54,736 nucleotides of DNA from Gemmataceae bacterium (GCA_022842245.1 JALHPZ010000037.1:1-54736); one strand, 5' to 3'; positions 34,816 to 43,917 are shown, numbered from the stretch's first letter. Translations and numbers: made by a program. Notes: generated by a model from the sequence alone, not told the origin.

Positions 34816-36762
34816 ATGCTCTCGACTACCGCCACCCCTAACGCCGCGTGGTTCGTAAAGGAACTCACGACTGCGCGCGTGTTCGAGCCGGCGCAATTGG
34901 GGCCGTATCTGGCGGAATTCAAGGCGGCGAAGCGGAACGGCGACGCGGCCGCCCTCGCCGATTTCCTTGTCGGAACGGGCCTCCTGACCCGCTATCAGGC
35001 CGATCGCTGTCTCGCCGGTGCCGCGCGGCAACTCGTTCTCGGTCCCTATTTTCTCGCCGAACCGGTCGGCAGCGGCAGCATCGGCGAAGTCTATCAGGTT
35101 ATCGGACGATCCGATCGCAAACGATACGCCATCAAGGTGTTGCCGCTGCGCAGCCTTTGGAACGTGCGGCAGGCCAAGACGCAACTGGCGATCTTCGCGG
35201 CCTTGCCGGCGCACCCCGCCATCGTTCCTTTCGTGGACGTCGATTCGGCGGCCGGGTCCCATTACCTCGTCTGGCCGTTCGTCGAAGGGCAGTCGTTGTC
35301 CGCGCGGGTCCGCGACAAAGGCCCCGCCACCGTCCCCGCCGCCCTGCAAGCCATGGCCCAGGCCGCCGAAGGCCTCGCCATCTGCCACGACTTCGGCATC
35401 GCCCACGGCCTGATCAATCCCGCCAACCTGCTCGTCGGCACCGATGGACAGATTCGCATTCTCGACCTCGGCGTCGGCGCCATCCTCTCCGAAAACATCG
35501 CCGACGACGAATCGATGCTCGATACCATGTCCGCCGCGCACGCCACGGCCGGCATGATCGAATACTGCGCCCCCGAAACCCTCAACTCCCCCACCCTCCG
35601 CGATCCCGCCGGCGACATCTACAGCTTCGGTTGCACCTTCTATTACCTGCTCACCGGCCAACTGCCCTATCCCGATGGCAATGTCGTCGACAAGGTGCTC
35701 GCGCATCAAACGGCGCCACCCCCGTCCGCCCGCGCGCTCAACCCGAATGTGCCCAGCTGGATCGACGACTTGATTCAGCGGCTAATGGCCAAGGCACCCA
35801 GCCGCCGCCCCGCGAGCATGCGTGAAGTGCTCACCAAGCTCCTCGCCGGCATCTCCGAGGAATACGTCGAACTGCCCGAAACCCCGGAACCCGTTATGGA
35901 TTCCGTGCCGGCCCCGGCGCGGCCGATACTCGCACCGTCCATACCCCAACAGACCATCGACACGCCGGTCGTCGCGAGCGCGGCCACGACCGCCATCCCC
36001 CGCACGGCCGACGAACCCGTCATCCTTTCGAAGCCCCGGCCCATCTCGGTCAGCGAGATCGACTTCGGCGATTATGTGCCGCCCGAGGAAAGCGATTCCC
36101 CCGGCTGGACGACCTTGCGGGCGGTCGACGAACCGAACGCGTTCGGTTCCCGACCGGTTCCCGCACCGGAAACCGTGCGCGACGTGTCGAAACCGACCGC
36201 GACGTTGCCCGCCTTGCCGGTGCCCGTCTCGTATATCGTCGACGCCGACGCGCCGCTTCCGCCGAGTCTGCCGTCCGTCGCGCCGCCGGCCCTGCCGGTC
36301 TTTGCCCGGTCCTGGTGGTTCCGGTTCAAGTCCTGGTTCAACGGCTGGCGCGTCACCCCCACCGATATCGTGCAATTGAGCGTGTTTGGCCCCGCGCAGA
36401 TCTCCCCCGGTGAGAGCGTTCGCGTGCAGGTGTTCGCGCACCTCCCCGAAACCTTCGACAGCGTCTACACGCTTTCACGTGCCTTCCACAACGATTCGAT
36501 CCTGCTCGCGACGGGCTACGTCGACCGGCCGGTCGAACGCGGTGCGAATCTCAGCCTGCAATTGAAGGTCGCGAACGCCGGTGTGGCGCACTCGTTGCTC
36601 ACGCTGGCGTGGCTGGGCCAGTCGCAGCCCCGCGCCTTCGATGTCCACGTTCCCTGGGAAAGCCCCGCCGGTCAATCGCCCGTCGCCTTAAGCGTCGGCG
36701 TGAACGGCGTCGCGGGCGGCGAACTCCGTTTCCCCGTCCACATCCTCCCGCGCCGCGGCTGA
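34816..36762 (+). CDS. Catalytically defective Ser/Thr kinase (pseudokinase) with C-terminal beta domain
   Basis: The 648-residue protein has a Hanks fold: glycine loop GSGSIG (85-90), AIK Lys107, DLG (217-219) and APE-like CAPET (251-255), then SFGCTFYYLLTGQLPYP. The catalytic loop is HGLINPANLL (197-206) instead of HRDxKPxNxL: Leu199 replaces the base Asp and Asn201 replaces Lys, and the alpha-C Glu is not evident. It should bind ATP poorly or not catalyse. An N-terminal 70-residue helical region is typical of planctomycete kinases. A Pro-rich linker leads to a C-terminal beta-rich domain (about 515-648) with ISPGESVRVQVFAHLPE and SLLTLAWLGQSQPRAFDVHV, similar to a domain I recall beside TIR proteins. 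No membrane helix is seen. Confidence 0.85.
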   Translation: MLSTTATPNAAWFVKELTTARVFEPAQLGPYLAEFKAAKRNGDAAALADFLVGTGLLTRYQADRCLAGAARQLVLGPYFLAEPVGSGSIGEVYQVIGRSDRKRYAIKVLPLRSLWNVRQAKTQLAIFAALPAHPAIVPFVDVDSAAGSHYLVWPFVEGQSLSARVRDKGPATVPAALQAMAQAAEGLAICHDFGIAHGLINPANLLVGTDGQIRILDLGVGAILSENIADDESMLDTMSAAHATAGMIEYCAPETLNSPTLRDPAGDIYSFGCTFYYLLTGQLPYPDGNVVDKVLAHQTAPPPSARALNPNVPSWIDDLIQRLMAKAPSRRPASMREVLTKLLAGISEEYVELPETPEPVMDSVPAPARPILAPSIPQQTIDTPVVASAATTAIPRTADEPVILSKPRPISVSEIDFGDYVPPEESDSPGWTTLRAVDEPNAFGSRPVPAPETVRDVSKPTATLPALPVPVSYIVDADAPLPPSLPSVAPPALPVFARSWWFRFKSWFNGWRVTPTDIVQLSVFGPAQISPGESVRVQVFAHLPETFDSVYTLSRAFHNDSILLATGYVDRPVERGANLSLQLKVANAGVAHSLLTLAWLGQSQPRAFDVHVPWESPAGQSPVALSVGVNGVAGGELRFPVHILPRRG

Positions 36763-36805
36763 CCGCCCCTAGAATGGGCGGCATCGCCCCGCGCCGGACG
36801 ACGCC

Positions 36806-37246
36806 GTGAACCCGATCGCCCTTTCGATTCGCCAGCCATGGGCCGGACTGATCGTCGCCGGCCGCAAGCGGATCGAGGTGCGCACCTGGCCGACGCACCT
36901 GCGCGGGCCGCTCCTGATCCACGCGTCCAAGACGCCCGACCAACGCCCCGAGGCCCTGCGCCACGTGACGCCCGACCTCGCCGCCCTCTGCGCCCTCGCC
37001 GGCGGCGTGATCGGTCGCGTCGAACTCATAGAATGCCGGGAATACCGGACGCGCGCGGCCTTCGCCGCCGAGGCCGACCGGCACCTGAATGCCCCGGGCT
37101 GGTTCGTCCCGCCCGCACTGTACGGCCTCGTGCTCGCCCATCCGGTGCCGCTACCGTTCCACCACTGTTCCGGCCAGACGCGGTTCTTCACCGTGCCCGG
37201 CGCGCCGGAACCCCGCATCATCCTTCCACCCGAGACCGCGCGATGA
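36806..37246 (+). CDS. ASCH-domain (PUA-like) protein
   Basis: The product has 146 residues from a GTG. It begins NPIALSIRQPWAGLIVAGRK, followed by IEVRTWPTHLRGPLLIHAS and GVIGRVELIECREY, the canonical ASCH order (SIRQPWA, K-x-x-E-x-R, GPLLIHAS, G-x-V-x-L). ASCH domains bind RNA or modified nucleosides; some related enzymes hydrolyse N4-acetylcytidine. A Trp-Phe-x-x-P strand follows. The stop overlaps the next ATG (ATGA at 37243-37246), so it is translationally coupled to the MfnB-like gene, though no functional link is obvious. Confidence 0.85.
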   Translation: MNPIALSIRQPWAGLIVAGRKRIEVRTWPTHLRGPLLIHASKTPDQRPEALRHVTPDLAALCALAGGVIGRVELIECREYRTRAAFAAEADRHLNAPGWFVPPALYGLVLAHPVPLPFHHCSGQTRFFTVPGAPEPRIILPPETAR

Positions 37247-37962
37247 AGGCGACGAAGCAGGGAAGCCCACCGAAACTCCTCGTGAGCGTTCGCTCCCCCG
37301 AAGAGGCCCACGCCGCGCTCAAGGCCGGCGCCGACCTCATCGACGTCAAGGAACCCGGCCGCGGACCCCTCGCCCCCGCCGAGGCCGAAGTCGTCGGCAC
37401 CGTCCTCACCATCGTCGACGGCAAGGTGCCCGTCAGCGCCGCCCTCGGCGAGTGGACCCCCAACGCCCTCGTCGAAGCCCACTGGCACCTCCAGCTCCCG
37501 CTCACGTATGTGAAGTGGGGACTCGCCGGCTACACGCATACCCCCGGATGGGGCGAAGACCTCCTCGACATGCGCCGCCAGATGAAACGCGGCCCCGAAG
37601 TCGTCGCCGTCGCCTACGCCGACCACACGCGCGCCAAGTCCGTGCCCCCGGCCGAGGTCGCCAAGTTCGCCAAGCGCTACAAGTACAAGGCCTTCCTGCT
37701 GGACACCTACGTCAAGGACAAGAAGAATCTGTTGAACTTCCTCGACGCCGACGAGATCGGCGAACTGGTGGAGACGCTGCGCGACGGCGGCGTGGCCGTC
37801 GCCATCGGCGGCTCGCTGAAGTTGGAGGACTTGAAGAAACTGAAGGGCGTGAGGCCCGACTGGTTCGCCGTCCGCGGCGCCGTCTGCGTCGGTGGCGACC
37901 GCAAGGCCGACCTCGACCCCGTCCGCATTAAGAAATGGAAAGAGGCGCTGAAGACTGTTTAG
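37243..37962 (+). CDS. mfnB: MfnB-like (5-formylfuran-3-yl)methyl phosphate synthase
   Basis: The protein has 239 residues. The TIM-barrel pattern KLLVSVRSPEEAHAALKAGA, then DLIDVKEPGRGPLA, matches MfnB (DUF556), which condenses two glyceraldehyde-3-phosphates into the furan precursor of methanofuran. Lysines in DVKEP (Lys36) and VKWG (Lys91) sit where catalytic lysines are expected, and the end GVRPDWFAVRGAVCVGGDR is the family's phosphate-binding region. Planctomycetes are known to carry archaeal-type C1 cofactor genes. The other pathway genes are not adjacent. Its ATG overlaps the ASCH gene stop. Confidence 0.85.
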   Translation: MKATKQGSPPKLLVSVRSPEEAHAALKAGADLIDVKEPGRGPLAPAEAEVVGTVLTIVDGKVPVSAALGEWTPNALVEAHWHLQLPLTYVKWGLAGYTHTPGWGEDLLDMRRQMKRGPEVVAVAYADHTRAKSVPPAEVAKFAKRYKYKAFLLDTYVKDKKNLLNFLDADEIGELVETLRDGGVAVAIGGSLKLEDLKKLKGVRPDWFAVRGAVCVGGDRKADLDPVRIKKWKEALKTV

Positions 37963-38008
37963 CCGCGCGCGATGGCATCACCTCGTCGATCCCGAATCGA
38001 AAATCTCG

Positions 38009-38037
38009 TTGACTCGCGGTCATTGCCGGTGTCGAAT
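38009..38037 (+). promoter_or_regulatory. Predicted promoter of the kinase/helical module
   Basis: TTGACT (38009-38014) and TCGAAT (38032-38037) are separated by exactly 17 bases. The ATG at 38070 is about 26 bases from the expected start. It is the only clear promoter before the three-gene unit 38070-40693. Confidence 0.5.
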
Positions 38038-38069
38038 ATCGGCCTTGATTTGCTCTCCCCGGGTACGCC

Positions 38070-39608
38070 ATGTCGGCTGCGTCGAACTCTCCTTCAGGGT
38101 CTGGCACGCCGCCATTGGCGCCCCTACCCGCGCAATGGACGCAATTGCTCGGTGCGGATCACGACGGCTATTTAACGATCGAAGGTGTCATGTGGCGTGT
38201 GCAGCGTTTCCTGGATAAAGGCTCGTTCGGGCAGGTCTTCATCGTCGCTCGCGCCGACGACCACAACACCGTGGCCGCCGTGAAAATCCCGATCGATTTC
38301 AATCCCGGTACGCCCTCGATGCGACGATTCGAACGCGAGCGCCGCCTGATGCGCGAGCAAGCACTACGGTGCCTGCCCGCCTATCTTGGCGAGGGAACGA
38401 CGCTCTACCGCGAACCCGGCTACCCCGAATCCGAAGTCCCGTTTTTCCTCATGGAGTTGTTGATTGGAGAAACGCTCGCCTCGACCATCGAGAAACGATT
38501 GGATACGCCCACCGTCGCGGACGCCATCGCGTTCGGAATCGGTCTGGCGGCCGCCGTCCGCGAATTGCACGATCGACAAATCCTCCATCGCGACCTGTCG
38601 GATTCCAATATCTGGATTGCCGAGAACCGCGGCGTCCGATTGCTGGACATCGGCTACGCCAGCGATCCCGATCTCACGAATCCCGCGAGAACCAATCAGG
38701 TCATCGGAACCCCGCAGATCGTCGATCCGCGGCTCTGGCAGGGAATCCGACCCGATGTTCGCAGCGACCTCTACGCCGTGGGATGCAACGTCCTGCGCTT
38801 TCTCACGAACCAGTATCCGTTCCCGGACGGCACGGAATCGATCGCGCCGGGCACAATCCCCGCTGTCGAAGCGACCGGCGGGGGACCGGGTCGCGACGAA
38901 CTCCTGAATCTGATCTTGCAACTCTTCGATCCCGAATCTCGCGTGGGGACCCGGGCCGAGGAACTCGAACGGGGGCTGACGGAGTTGGCAGCGCGATACT
39001 CGGTCGTCACGCTCGACGCCGGCTCGCGCCCGATCGATCCCCTCATCGCGGATCCCCGGCAATACCAGGACGTTTTGAGTGGAATCCAGATGGTCTTCCC
39101 CCGCCGGCCGATCGCGGACCGGCCGACCGACCGCGAACTGATCGCCGGTGCCACATCGGTCTACAAGATTGGTCATCTGTGTTGCCACGCGATCCACGAC
39201 CTTGCCCGCGATCTGCTTCGATGGATCAAGGAATCTTTGCCCCGACATCAAGGAACCGATCCGCGACAGGAGGCCTCCAACGCCCTGCCCGCGTTGTACA
39301 CCATCATGACGCGGTTCGAAGCGCGCACCGATTTGCTGCACGTCTGTTACAAACCCATGCCCGAATTGACCGGACACATCGACAGCATCCGCGCCGAACT
39401 CGAAACCGTTCATAAGCGAATGCGGGAATATCTCACCTACCGATACGACTCGATCGGAAACCGTAATCACGAAGCGAACTTGCGCAAATCCGACATCTTC
39501 ATCCGTCGATCGCTCGAACATGTCGTGACCGATTGGGTCCGGTTGAAGCGACTGCTCCGGGGGTGGCACCGATCGCTTCAACGGGTTTCGATTGTGGAAA
39601 ACCGCTGA
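38070..39608 (+). CDS. Soluble Ser/Thr protein kinase with helical C-terminal domain
   Basis: The protein has 512 residues. The kinase domain (about 43-310) is complete: DKGSFGQV (49-56), AAVK Lys72, alpha-C Glu (88 or 90), HRDLSDSN (173-180) with Asp175 and Asn180, and DIG (193-195) in place of DFG. It should be active. From about 360 the rest is an all-helical unit, with YKIGHLCCHAIHDLARDLLR and ELETVHKRMREYL, whose family I do not recognise. There is no membrane segment. It is followed in the same direction by two unknown helical genes, a unit driven by the promoter at 38009-38037. Confidence 0.88.
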   Translation: MSAASNSPSGSGTPPLAPLPAQWTQLLGADHDGYLTIEGVMWRVQRFLDKGSFGQVFIVARADDHNTVAAVKIPIDFNPGTPSMRRFERERRLMREQALRCLPAYLGEGTTLYREPGYPESEVPFFLMELLIGETLASTIEKRLDTPTVADAIAFGIGLAAAVRELHDRQILHRDLSDSNIWIAENRGVRLLDIGYASDPDLTNPARTNQVIGTPQIVDPRLWQGIRPDVRSDLYAVGCNVLRFLTNQYPFPDGTESIAPGTIPAVEATGGGPGRDELLNLILQLFDPESRVGTRAEELERGLTELAARYSVVTLDAGSRPIDPLIADPRQYQDVLSGIQMVFPRRPIADRPTDRELIAGATSVYKIGHLCCHAIHDLARDLLRWIKESLPRHQGTDPRQEASNALPALYTIMTRFEARTDLLHVCYKPMPELTGHIDSIRAELETVHKRMREYLTYRYDSIGNRNHEANLRKSDIFIRRSLEHVVTDWVRLKRLLRGWHRSLQRVSIVENR

Positions 39609-39715
39609 CGGCGCTTCCTCGTATTCCCTTGACATCGTCCGCGAAAAACGTAATGTCTCGAACGCCATGCGATTGTCGTTCAATCGTTTCATGGCCTGCG
39701 AGAAAGGATTCGTTC

Positions 39716-40321
39716 GTGGCGAACGCGTTCATTTCTTCCCATGAAACCATTCCGGACGGGGTGCCGGCGCTCGCTCAACCGGAAGACTTAATCAATCGCG
39801 CAATCCGTCACACTCATCTCGTGATAGACGTTCTCGTTCACGACTTTGACGGAATCGCGCGGGAACTGAACTGTGAATCCGAATCCGATACCGAAACATT
39901 GGTCTACTACGCGTACCACTTGGACAAGATTCTCTCGGGCTACGAACACGGAACACGTTGGATCCGCGAAGTCTTCGACGAATCCAACAATCGCTGGATC
40001 GATTTCCTGACAACGTGCGAGGACCGGTTGATCGCCATTCGCGAGCAATTCCAGGAGCTTTTCCGTAAAGCCGCCGCGAAACCGGGGACGACTTCGGCGG
40101 CCGACCTATTCCGCGCGGTCCTGCGTGCTCCGGCCCTCACGGACGCCGAACGCGGGCTCGTTGGCGATTCCATCAAGACCATGATCCACGGCCCCGCGCT
40201 CGACCTGGCCCGTCTTTCGTCCACGAGTTTCCTCGAACTTCGGGATGCGTTTTCGAGTCAGATCGGCGAAACGCGCGCGCCCACCGGGCATTTACAGGAC
40301 GTAACTGCTCCGATAACCTGA
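39716..40321 (+). CDS. Unknown helical protein in the kinase module
   Basis: The product has 201 residues from GTG 39716, chosen for the AAGGA site at 39704-39708. It is predicted all-helical: QPEDLINRAIRHTHLVIDVL, then YYAYHLDKILSGYEHGTRWI, ECRD-like acidic helices and a C-terminal SSTSFLELRDAFSSQ. There is no signal, membrane segment or known motif. It shares general character (paired long helices with conserved His/Tyr) with the C-terminal region of the upstream kinase, so the two may interact. An ATG at 39653 would add 21 residues with no binding site. Confidence 0.65.
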   Translation: MANAFISSHETIPDGVPALAQPEDLINRAIRHTHLVIDVLVHDFDGIARELNCESESDTETLVYYAYHLDKILSGYEHGTRWIREVFDESNNRWIDFLTTCEDRLIAIREQFQELFRKAAAKPGTTSAADLFRAVLRAPALTDAERGLVGDSIKTMIHGPALDLARLSSTSFLELRDAFSSQIGETRAPTGHLQDVTAPIT

Positions 40322-40333
40322 CTTCGGGAGTCT

Positions 40334-40693
40334 ATGATGGTTCTGAAACGGTTCTCCTTACCCGTCAGCGGGCATCTGTTCGACTACCGAAATGGAATCG
40401 CGGCACTCGAATCCGATTCCATCACGGAAGCGGAACGCGCGGAATTCATCCGGAAATTGTGCGAAATCTCGCGTGACATCGACTGGAACCTCGGCGATCC
40501 GCGCGACTACGTCGAATCGTACATCGGGGAGATCGCACAACTGCTGCGGCGAACCTTGGCGGTGATCGACGCTCGGCCGGAGTGGAACACCGGGCAGGTT
40601 CCGACCCATCGCGAACACATCGAAATGCGCTACAAGAAACTGCGGAACGCTCGCCCTCGGCGCAGTGGCCGGGCAATGGCCGCCGCGCAATGA
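40334..40693 (+). CDS. Unknown small helical protein in the kinase module
   Basis: The product has 119 residues. It begins MMVLKRFSLPVSGHLFDYRN and is mainly helical (AERAEFIRKLCEISRDIDWN, DYVESYIGEIAQLLRRTLAV), with a basic C-terminus (KKLRNARPRRSGR). No family is recognised. The start is 12 bases after the preceding stop, so it belongs to the same transcript. It could be a partner or substrate of the kinase; this is inferred from position only. Confidence 0.6.
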   Translation: MMVLKRFSLPVSGHLFDYRNGIAALESDSITEAERAEFIRKLCEISRDIDWNLGDPRDYVESYIGEIAQLLRRTLAVIDARPEWNTGQVPTHREHIEMRYKKLRNARPRRSGRAMAAAQ

Positions 40694-40742
40694 ACATTGG
40701 ATTCGCCGGGAGCGCACCAGACAAAGTCGTTTCGATCGTCCC

Positions 40743-42035
40743 TCACCCTTTCCTCGGCAGCGCCGGCACGGCTACCAGCCCCTTCACGCGCTGGCCGGTG
40801 CGGCTGACGTCCATCACGCGGCCGTTTTCGTCCAGCGCGAGGTGATACCGCTCGTTCCCCTGGATGCGGTGCAAAGTCAGGTGGTAATCGGCGCTGAATG
40901 CCGCCATGTGCGTCAGCTTCTCCGGCTTCTGCGGCGAGCGCAGCCGGCCCCACGAGCCGTCGCCGAGGTACAGCACGCCGTTGTCGTGGCCCATGCCGTT
41001 GATGAGCGGCTTCGTGCGCTTGAAGGTGTGGTCGTGGTGTTCCAGCACCACGGGCACGCGGTGCTGTTCGAAGAGCGGCACCCAGAACTTGCGGTTCTCC
41101 GCGCCGGTGCCCGCGGTCGTGCTGGTCTTCGTCACGACGGCGTTCATGTTGCGGTACGACGGATACGCCGGGACGTGGTTGACGACGATCGTGTGCGGGT
41201 GGTCTTCACGCGCCTGGAGGGTCTTGGCGAGCCATGCCGCCTGGTCGCCGCCGATGGGGCTGGTGTGGCCGGTGTCGAGCATCACGAGGCTGAGGTAGTC
41301 GCCGAAGTCGAGGGTGGCGTAGCCGGTGTCGGTGTAGAGGCCGTCGAAGAGGGCGTAGAAGAACGGTGCCTTCTCGCGCGTGCCCTTGTACCCGCCCTTG
41401 ACTTCGTGGTTGCCGATCCCGGCGATGAGCGGAATCAGCCGGCCACCCTTCGCGATCATGTGCTTGGAATAGTTGCGAATAAAGGCGATGCTGATGTCGG
41501 CCGAGACGCCGTTGTCGTAGCCGAGATCCCCGCCGACGACGGCGAACGCAGGGTCCTGCCGCGCCGCCTGAATGTTGTTCGCGACGGCGTGGATGTTCAC
41601 GCCGCAGTCCCCGCCCGTCACGAACTGGATCGAATCGGTCGCCTTCGCCGGCATCGTGCGGAAGCGATACGTCGGAGAGGCGTTCTTCCCGATCTTGAAC
41701 TCGTAGTCCGTCCCCGGCGTGAGATCCGTCAGCTCACAGCGGAAGACCGTGAAGTCCGTGGTCGGGTACGGCTTCGTGACGACCTTCTGCGTCTCCCACG
41801 CTTCGCCCGACTCGCCGTACCAGATCGTGGTGTCGGCGGTCTCACCGCGGGTGCCGATCCACTGGATGACCATCGTGGTCGTCGGGTCGCGGAACCAGGT
41901 GAGGAAGAGCGTGTTCGGCACGAAGGCGTAGTCTTCGATCGGCTTCGGCGCCGGCGTTTGGGCCGGGACGAGGTTGGCGGCGAGGCCGGCGAACGCGGAG
42001 CCGAGGAACGCCCGGCGGGAGGCGGAGTTGAACAT
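40743..42035 (-). CDS. Exported purple-acid-phosphatase-like metallophosphatase
   Basis: The protein has 430 residues. A twin-arginine start (MFNSASRRAFLGSAFAGLAA) is followed by a fibronectin-like N-terminal domain (TTMVIQWIGT, ELTDLTPGTDYEFKIGKNAS). The metallophosphatase core has GGDCGVN, GGDLGYDNG, GIGNHEVKGG, NHVPAYPS and a terminal EHHDHTFKRT, the residues that hold the dinuclear metal centre. This is the purple acid phosphatase layout, acting on phosphomonoesters outside the cytosol. It stands alone, divergent from the DUF4058 gene. Confidence 0.9.
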   Translation of the reverse strand: MFNSASRRAFLGSAFAGLAANLVPAQTPAPKPIEDYAFVPNTLFLTWFRDPTTTMVIQWIGTRGETADTTIWYGESGEAWETQKVVTKPYPTTDFTVFRCELTDLTPGTDYEFKIGKNASPTYRFRTMPAKATDSIQFVTGGDCGVNIHAVANNIQAARQDPAFAVVGGDLGYDNGVSADISIAFIRNYSKHMIAKGGRLIPLIAGIGNHEVKGGYKGTREKAPFFYALFDGLYTDTGYATLDFGDYLSLVMLDTGHTSPIGGDQAAWLAKTLQAREDHPHTIVVNHVPAYPSYRNMNAVVTKTSTTAGTGAENRKFWVPLFEQHRVPVVLEHHDHTFKRTKPLINGMGHDNGVLYLGDGSWGRLRSPQKPEKLTHMAAFSADYHLTLHRIQGNERYHLALDENGRVMDVSRTGQRVKGLVAVPALPRKG

Positions 42036-42183
42036 GGCGGTGGCGGGGTTGTGCGGACGGCGGGAGGAACGCTGTTAGTGTAACGGTTGATTGTGAATGA
42101 AGAGGGTAAAATTTCGGAAGATGGGACGTTCGAGTCGCTCTGCTATACTGGCGATACTTCGCGAGTGATCCGGACGGATCGTC

Positions 42184-42909
42184 ATGCCGCTGCGCGACCA
42201 TTTCCATTCGCCGGTCAACGACCGCAGTTCGTGGGAGGAACTGCACGGTCTCTGGCCGTCGTTGATGGTCCTCCAGCTGGCGAAGCGGCTGCCGAAGGGC
42301 TTCGTGGCCGCGCCGAAGATCCACCTCGGTGGAGCCGTCGAGATCGATGCCGCCACCTTCGAGCGGGACGATGCGCCGGCAAGGGAGGAGATCGATGTCC
42401 CGCGCGGAACGGCGCTCTCCGTGCGGGACGAGCCGACGAAGCGGATGGAGACCGACCTTCCCGACGTGGACGAGTATTCGGTTCGCATCTACGACCAGGC
42501 GCGCGGCCGCCGGCTGGTGGCCGCGATTGGATTGGTCAGCCCCTCGAACAAGGACCGGCCGGAGACCCGCCGGGCGTTCGTCACGAAGTGCGCCGCGCTC
42601 CTGCGAGAAGACGTCTGTGTGACGATCGTGGATGTGGTGACGAGCCGCGATTTCAACCTCTACGCCGAGTTGCTCGACGCGATCGACTGCTCGGACCGCA
42701 CGGTGTCTTCGCCACCCGGCAACATCTACGCGGTGACGGCCCGCGGTCGGATGCGACGCAACCGCTGGCTGTTCGAGGCCTGGCACCAGCCGTTGATTGT
42801 TGGTAGGCCGCTGCCCACGCAGTCGATTTGGATCGCGGAAGAAGTCTCTGTGACGCTCGATCTGGAAGCGTGTTACGAAGAAGCGTGTGCGGTATTGCAG
42901 ATCGAGTGA
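42184..42909 (+). CDS. DUF4058 family protein
   Basis: The product has 241 residues. The start MPLRDHFHSPVNDRSSWEEL followed by FVAAPKIHLGGAVEIDAATF, then VRIYDQARGRRLVAAIGLVS and SPSNKDRPETRRAFVTKCAA, is the DUF4058 pattern known from planctomycetes and cyanobacteria. The central region resembles restriction-like or Uma2-type nuclease folds (IEIVSPSNK), though activity is unproven. The leader contains a TATACT (42144-42149) 35 bases before the ATG as a likely -10. Confidence 0.85.
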   Translation: MPLRDHFHSPVNDRSSWEELHGLWPSLMVLQLAKRLPKGFVAAPKIHLGGAVEIDAATFERDDAPAREEIDVPRGTALSVRDEPTKRMETDLPDVDEYSVRIYDQARGRRLVAAIGLVSPSNKDRPETRRAFVTKCAALLREDVCVTIVDVVTSRDFNLYAELLDAIDCSDRTVSSPPGNIYAVTARGRMRRNRWLFEAWHQPLIVGRPLPTQSIWIAEEVSVTLDLEACYEEACAVLQIE

Positions 42910-42925
42910 AGTCACACGGGTCGAT

Positions 42926-43897
42926 TCACTTCCGCGGCAGGCTCACCAGCCGTAGCGTCTTGTCGCCGCCGCTCGCGGCGAGGGCGTGTCGGCCGTCCGG
43001 CAGGAATACGGCGTCGGTCGCCGAGAGCAGGTTAGAATAGGTGTGCAGCAACTCGCCGCCGCGCAGGTCCCACAGCTGGACGACGGTCCCGCCGGATACC
43101 AAGGCGCGCCGGCCGTCCGGCGAGATCGACACGCCGTGGACGCCGGCGCGAATCTCCTTGAGCACGAAAACCGCTTTTCCGGTCGCGACGTCCCATACGC
43201 GCGCGGTCCCGTCGCCGGCGTAGGCACCGGAAACGATCTGCTTGCCGTCCGGCGAGAACGCGATCGCCCGCACCATCGCGGTGTGGCCCGCGAATCGCTG
43301 CAATTCTTTGCCGGTGGCCGCGTCCCAGAGGCGCACGGTCAGGTCGTTTCCGCCGGCGGAGGCGAGCGTCTTGCCGTCCGGGGAATAGGCAACGGCCATA
43401 ATGCCGTCGGTGTGCCCGTCGAGTTTGAAGAGTTCCTTGCCGGTCTCCACTTCCCAAATGCGAACGGTCCGATCCCAGCTTCCCGAGGCAATGCGCTTGC
43501 CGTCCGGTGAGAAGGTGGCCCCGCAGACGCACGAAACGTGGCCGACGAAGCCACGGACCTTCTCCCCCGTCGTTATGTCCCAGAGAAGCAGTTGCGCGTC
43601 GTCACCGCCGGTGAGCGCAAGCTTGTCGGTAGGATGGAACGCGACCGTGTAGCACTGCGCCGTGTGCGCGGCGAACTTCTTCAGTTCCTTGCCGGTGGCG
43701 ATTTCCCAGAGGCGGGCGATCGTGTCGGTGCCGGCGGAGAGGGCGAGTTTGCCGTCGGGCGATACCGCCACGCGGATCGCGGCATGGCCCTCGAAGCGCC
43801 GGACCTCGCCGGGCTTTCGCGGCGCCTTCTCCGGCGCGGCCGGGAGTACGAGCGCCGGCGCGGCGAGGGACGCGAGCACGAGTGCGAATCGCGTCAT
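42926..43897 (-). CDS. Exported WD40 beta-propeller protein
   Basis: The protein has 323 residues. The signal peptide MTRFALVLASLAAPALVLPA leads to seven WD40 blades with the usual GH and WD ends, for example SPDGKLALSAGTDTIARLWE, GHVSCVCGATFSPDGKRIAS and SPDGKTLASAGGNDLTVRLW. There is no catalytic domain; such proteins are scaffolds. The ATG at 43897 is preceded by GGAAGGA. It ends 17 bases after the DUF4058 stop (convergent) and starts 21 bases downstream of the lactonase gene, with which it may form an operon. Confidence 0.9.
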   Translation of the reverse strand: MTRFALVLASLAAPALVLPAAPEKAPRKPGEVRRFEGHAAIRVAVSPDGKLALSAGTDTIARLWEIATGKELKKFAAHTAQCYTVAFHPTDKLALTGGDDAQLLLWDITTGEKVRGFVGHVSCVCGATFSPDGKRIASGSWDRTVRIWEVETGKELFKLDGHTDGIMAVAYSPDGKTLASAGGNDLTVRLWDAATGKELQRFAGHTAMVRAIAFSPDGKQIVSGAYAGDGTARVWDVATGKAVFVLKEIRAGVHGVSISPDGRRALVSGGTVVQLWDLRGGELLHTYSNLLSATDAVFLPDGRHALAASGGDKTLRLVSLPRK

Positions 43898-43917
43898 GGT
43901 CGATCCTTCCGGGAAGT

